A DNA stretch of 64,000 bases from Streptomyces sp. NBC_00178 (GTDB lineage: Bacteria > Actinomycetota > Actinomycetes > Streptomycetales > Streptomycetaceae). Location: positions 992,001 to 1,056,000 of the forward strand of contig NZ_CP108143.1 of NCBI RefSeq assembly GCF_036206005.1. Direction: 5' to 3'. Positions 63,806-64,000 of this stretch are shown in pieces. The first letter of the stretch is position 1, and every line of letters begins with the position of its first letter. A program made the translations under genes and the position numbers. Below the pieces are notes generated by a model. That model was not told where the DNA came from. It did no database searches and was given only the letters and a program-made list of their open reading frames with translations.

Positions 63806-64000
63806 TCCACCGGCGCAGTTCGTCGGCGATGGCCCGGACGTCCGCCTTGCCCTCCTTCACCAGTCGCGCGAGATCGCGGACCTGTTCGGGCGAGGTGATG
63901 ACCTTCATCCCGGAGGCGACGAGGTAGCCGTAGGCCACAGCGGAAGCGAACATCGCGTTGGAGTGCTCCAGCGCCGGCACGTGGAGCAGGAGCTGCAGCA
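63798..64000 (-). CDS. Unknown protein, C-terminal part (runs off the window)
   Basis: The frame is open to the window edge; the visible 66 residues (LLHVPALEHSNAMFASAVAY, GYLVASGMKVITSPEQVRDL, KADVRAIADELRRWSL) are helical with conserved-looking segments but no domain I recognise. The start and N-terminus lie to the right. Confidence 0.65.
   Translation of the reverse strand, partial: LQLLLHVPALEHSNAMFASAVAYGYLVASGMKVITSPEQVRDLARLVKEGKADVRAIADELRRWSL

Overview
The window is a GC-rich actinobacterial chromosome segment, almost certainly Streptomyces. Third codon positions are overwhelmingly G or C, GTG and TTG starts are common, TTA codons are very rare, and the gene content is typical of the genus: paired secreted proteases, MurT/GatD, a WhiJ-type locus (helix-turn-helix DUF5753 gene, DUF397 gene and RsbW-like ATPase), a urease operon and a biotin cluster. 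Most of it reads as ordinary core chromosome. The exceptions are one small island and a few decayed genes.

Layout. 1-4926: the tail of a secreted M4-type metalloprotease with a P domain, then a large secreted S8 protease. 5087-8357: a roughly 3.2 kb segment bounded by two 71/72-bp direct repeats that are copies of the 3' end of yjbQ. It holds a small hypothetical gene, a cell-wall-anchor (LASTG) remnant, a secreted protein and a truncated serine recombinase. 8299-13248: yjbQ, a flavin monooxygenase-like gene, an ABC exporter divergent from its MarR regulator, and a DinB-like gene. 13810-17420: a heterodimeric ABC exporter whose first subunit has lost its P-loop. 17602-26466: NDH-2, an ATP-dependent DNA ligase, a membrane hydrolase, a DUF3516 helicase, an acyl-CoA thioesterase and a DUF389 protein. 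26573-34379: DUF2252, a CLC chloride transporter, an XRE/cupin regulator with GNAT, glutathione peroxidase, an acyl-CoA dehydrogenase with a divergent TetR, and peptide deformylase. 34473-38745: murT-gatD, pfkA and a CtaG-like protein. 38813-44878: small proteins including an arm-less HU-like protein, a histone-tail protein, an acyltransferase and an epimerase. 45003-51289: a tripeptidyl aminopeptidase and ureABCFGD without ureE. 51428-55040: TetR and membrane protein, a frameshifted clpP relic, and an NlpC/P60 gene behind a probable c-di-AMP (ydaO) riboswitch. 55085-58503: LysE/LysR and the WhiJ-type locus. 58496-62938: bioF divergent from bioBAD. After that come a methyltransferase and a gene running off the right end.

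Several gene sets act together. UreABC is the enzyme and UreFGD its maturation set. BioF, BioA, BioD and BioB give the last four steps of biotin synthesis. MurT-GatD amidates lipid II glutamate. Divergent regulator/target pairs (MarR-ABC exporter, TetR-acyl-CoA dehydrogenase, TetR-membrane protein, LysR-LysE) mostly have visible palindromes between them. Strong GC-rich hairpins close many transcription units.

The most novel-looking items are the yjbQ-targeted island remnant, the strictly one-sited ABC exporter, the HU-like protein without DNA-binding arms, the broken clpP with an altered catalytic histidine codon, and unassigned perfect palindromes upstream of ureA and the acyl-CoA dehydrogenase. 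No CRISPR array, rRNA, tRNA or intact insertion sequence was seen.
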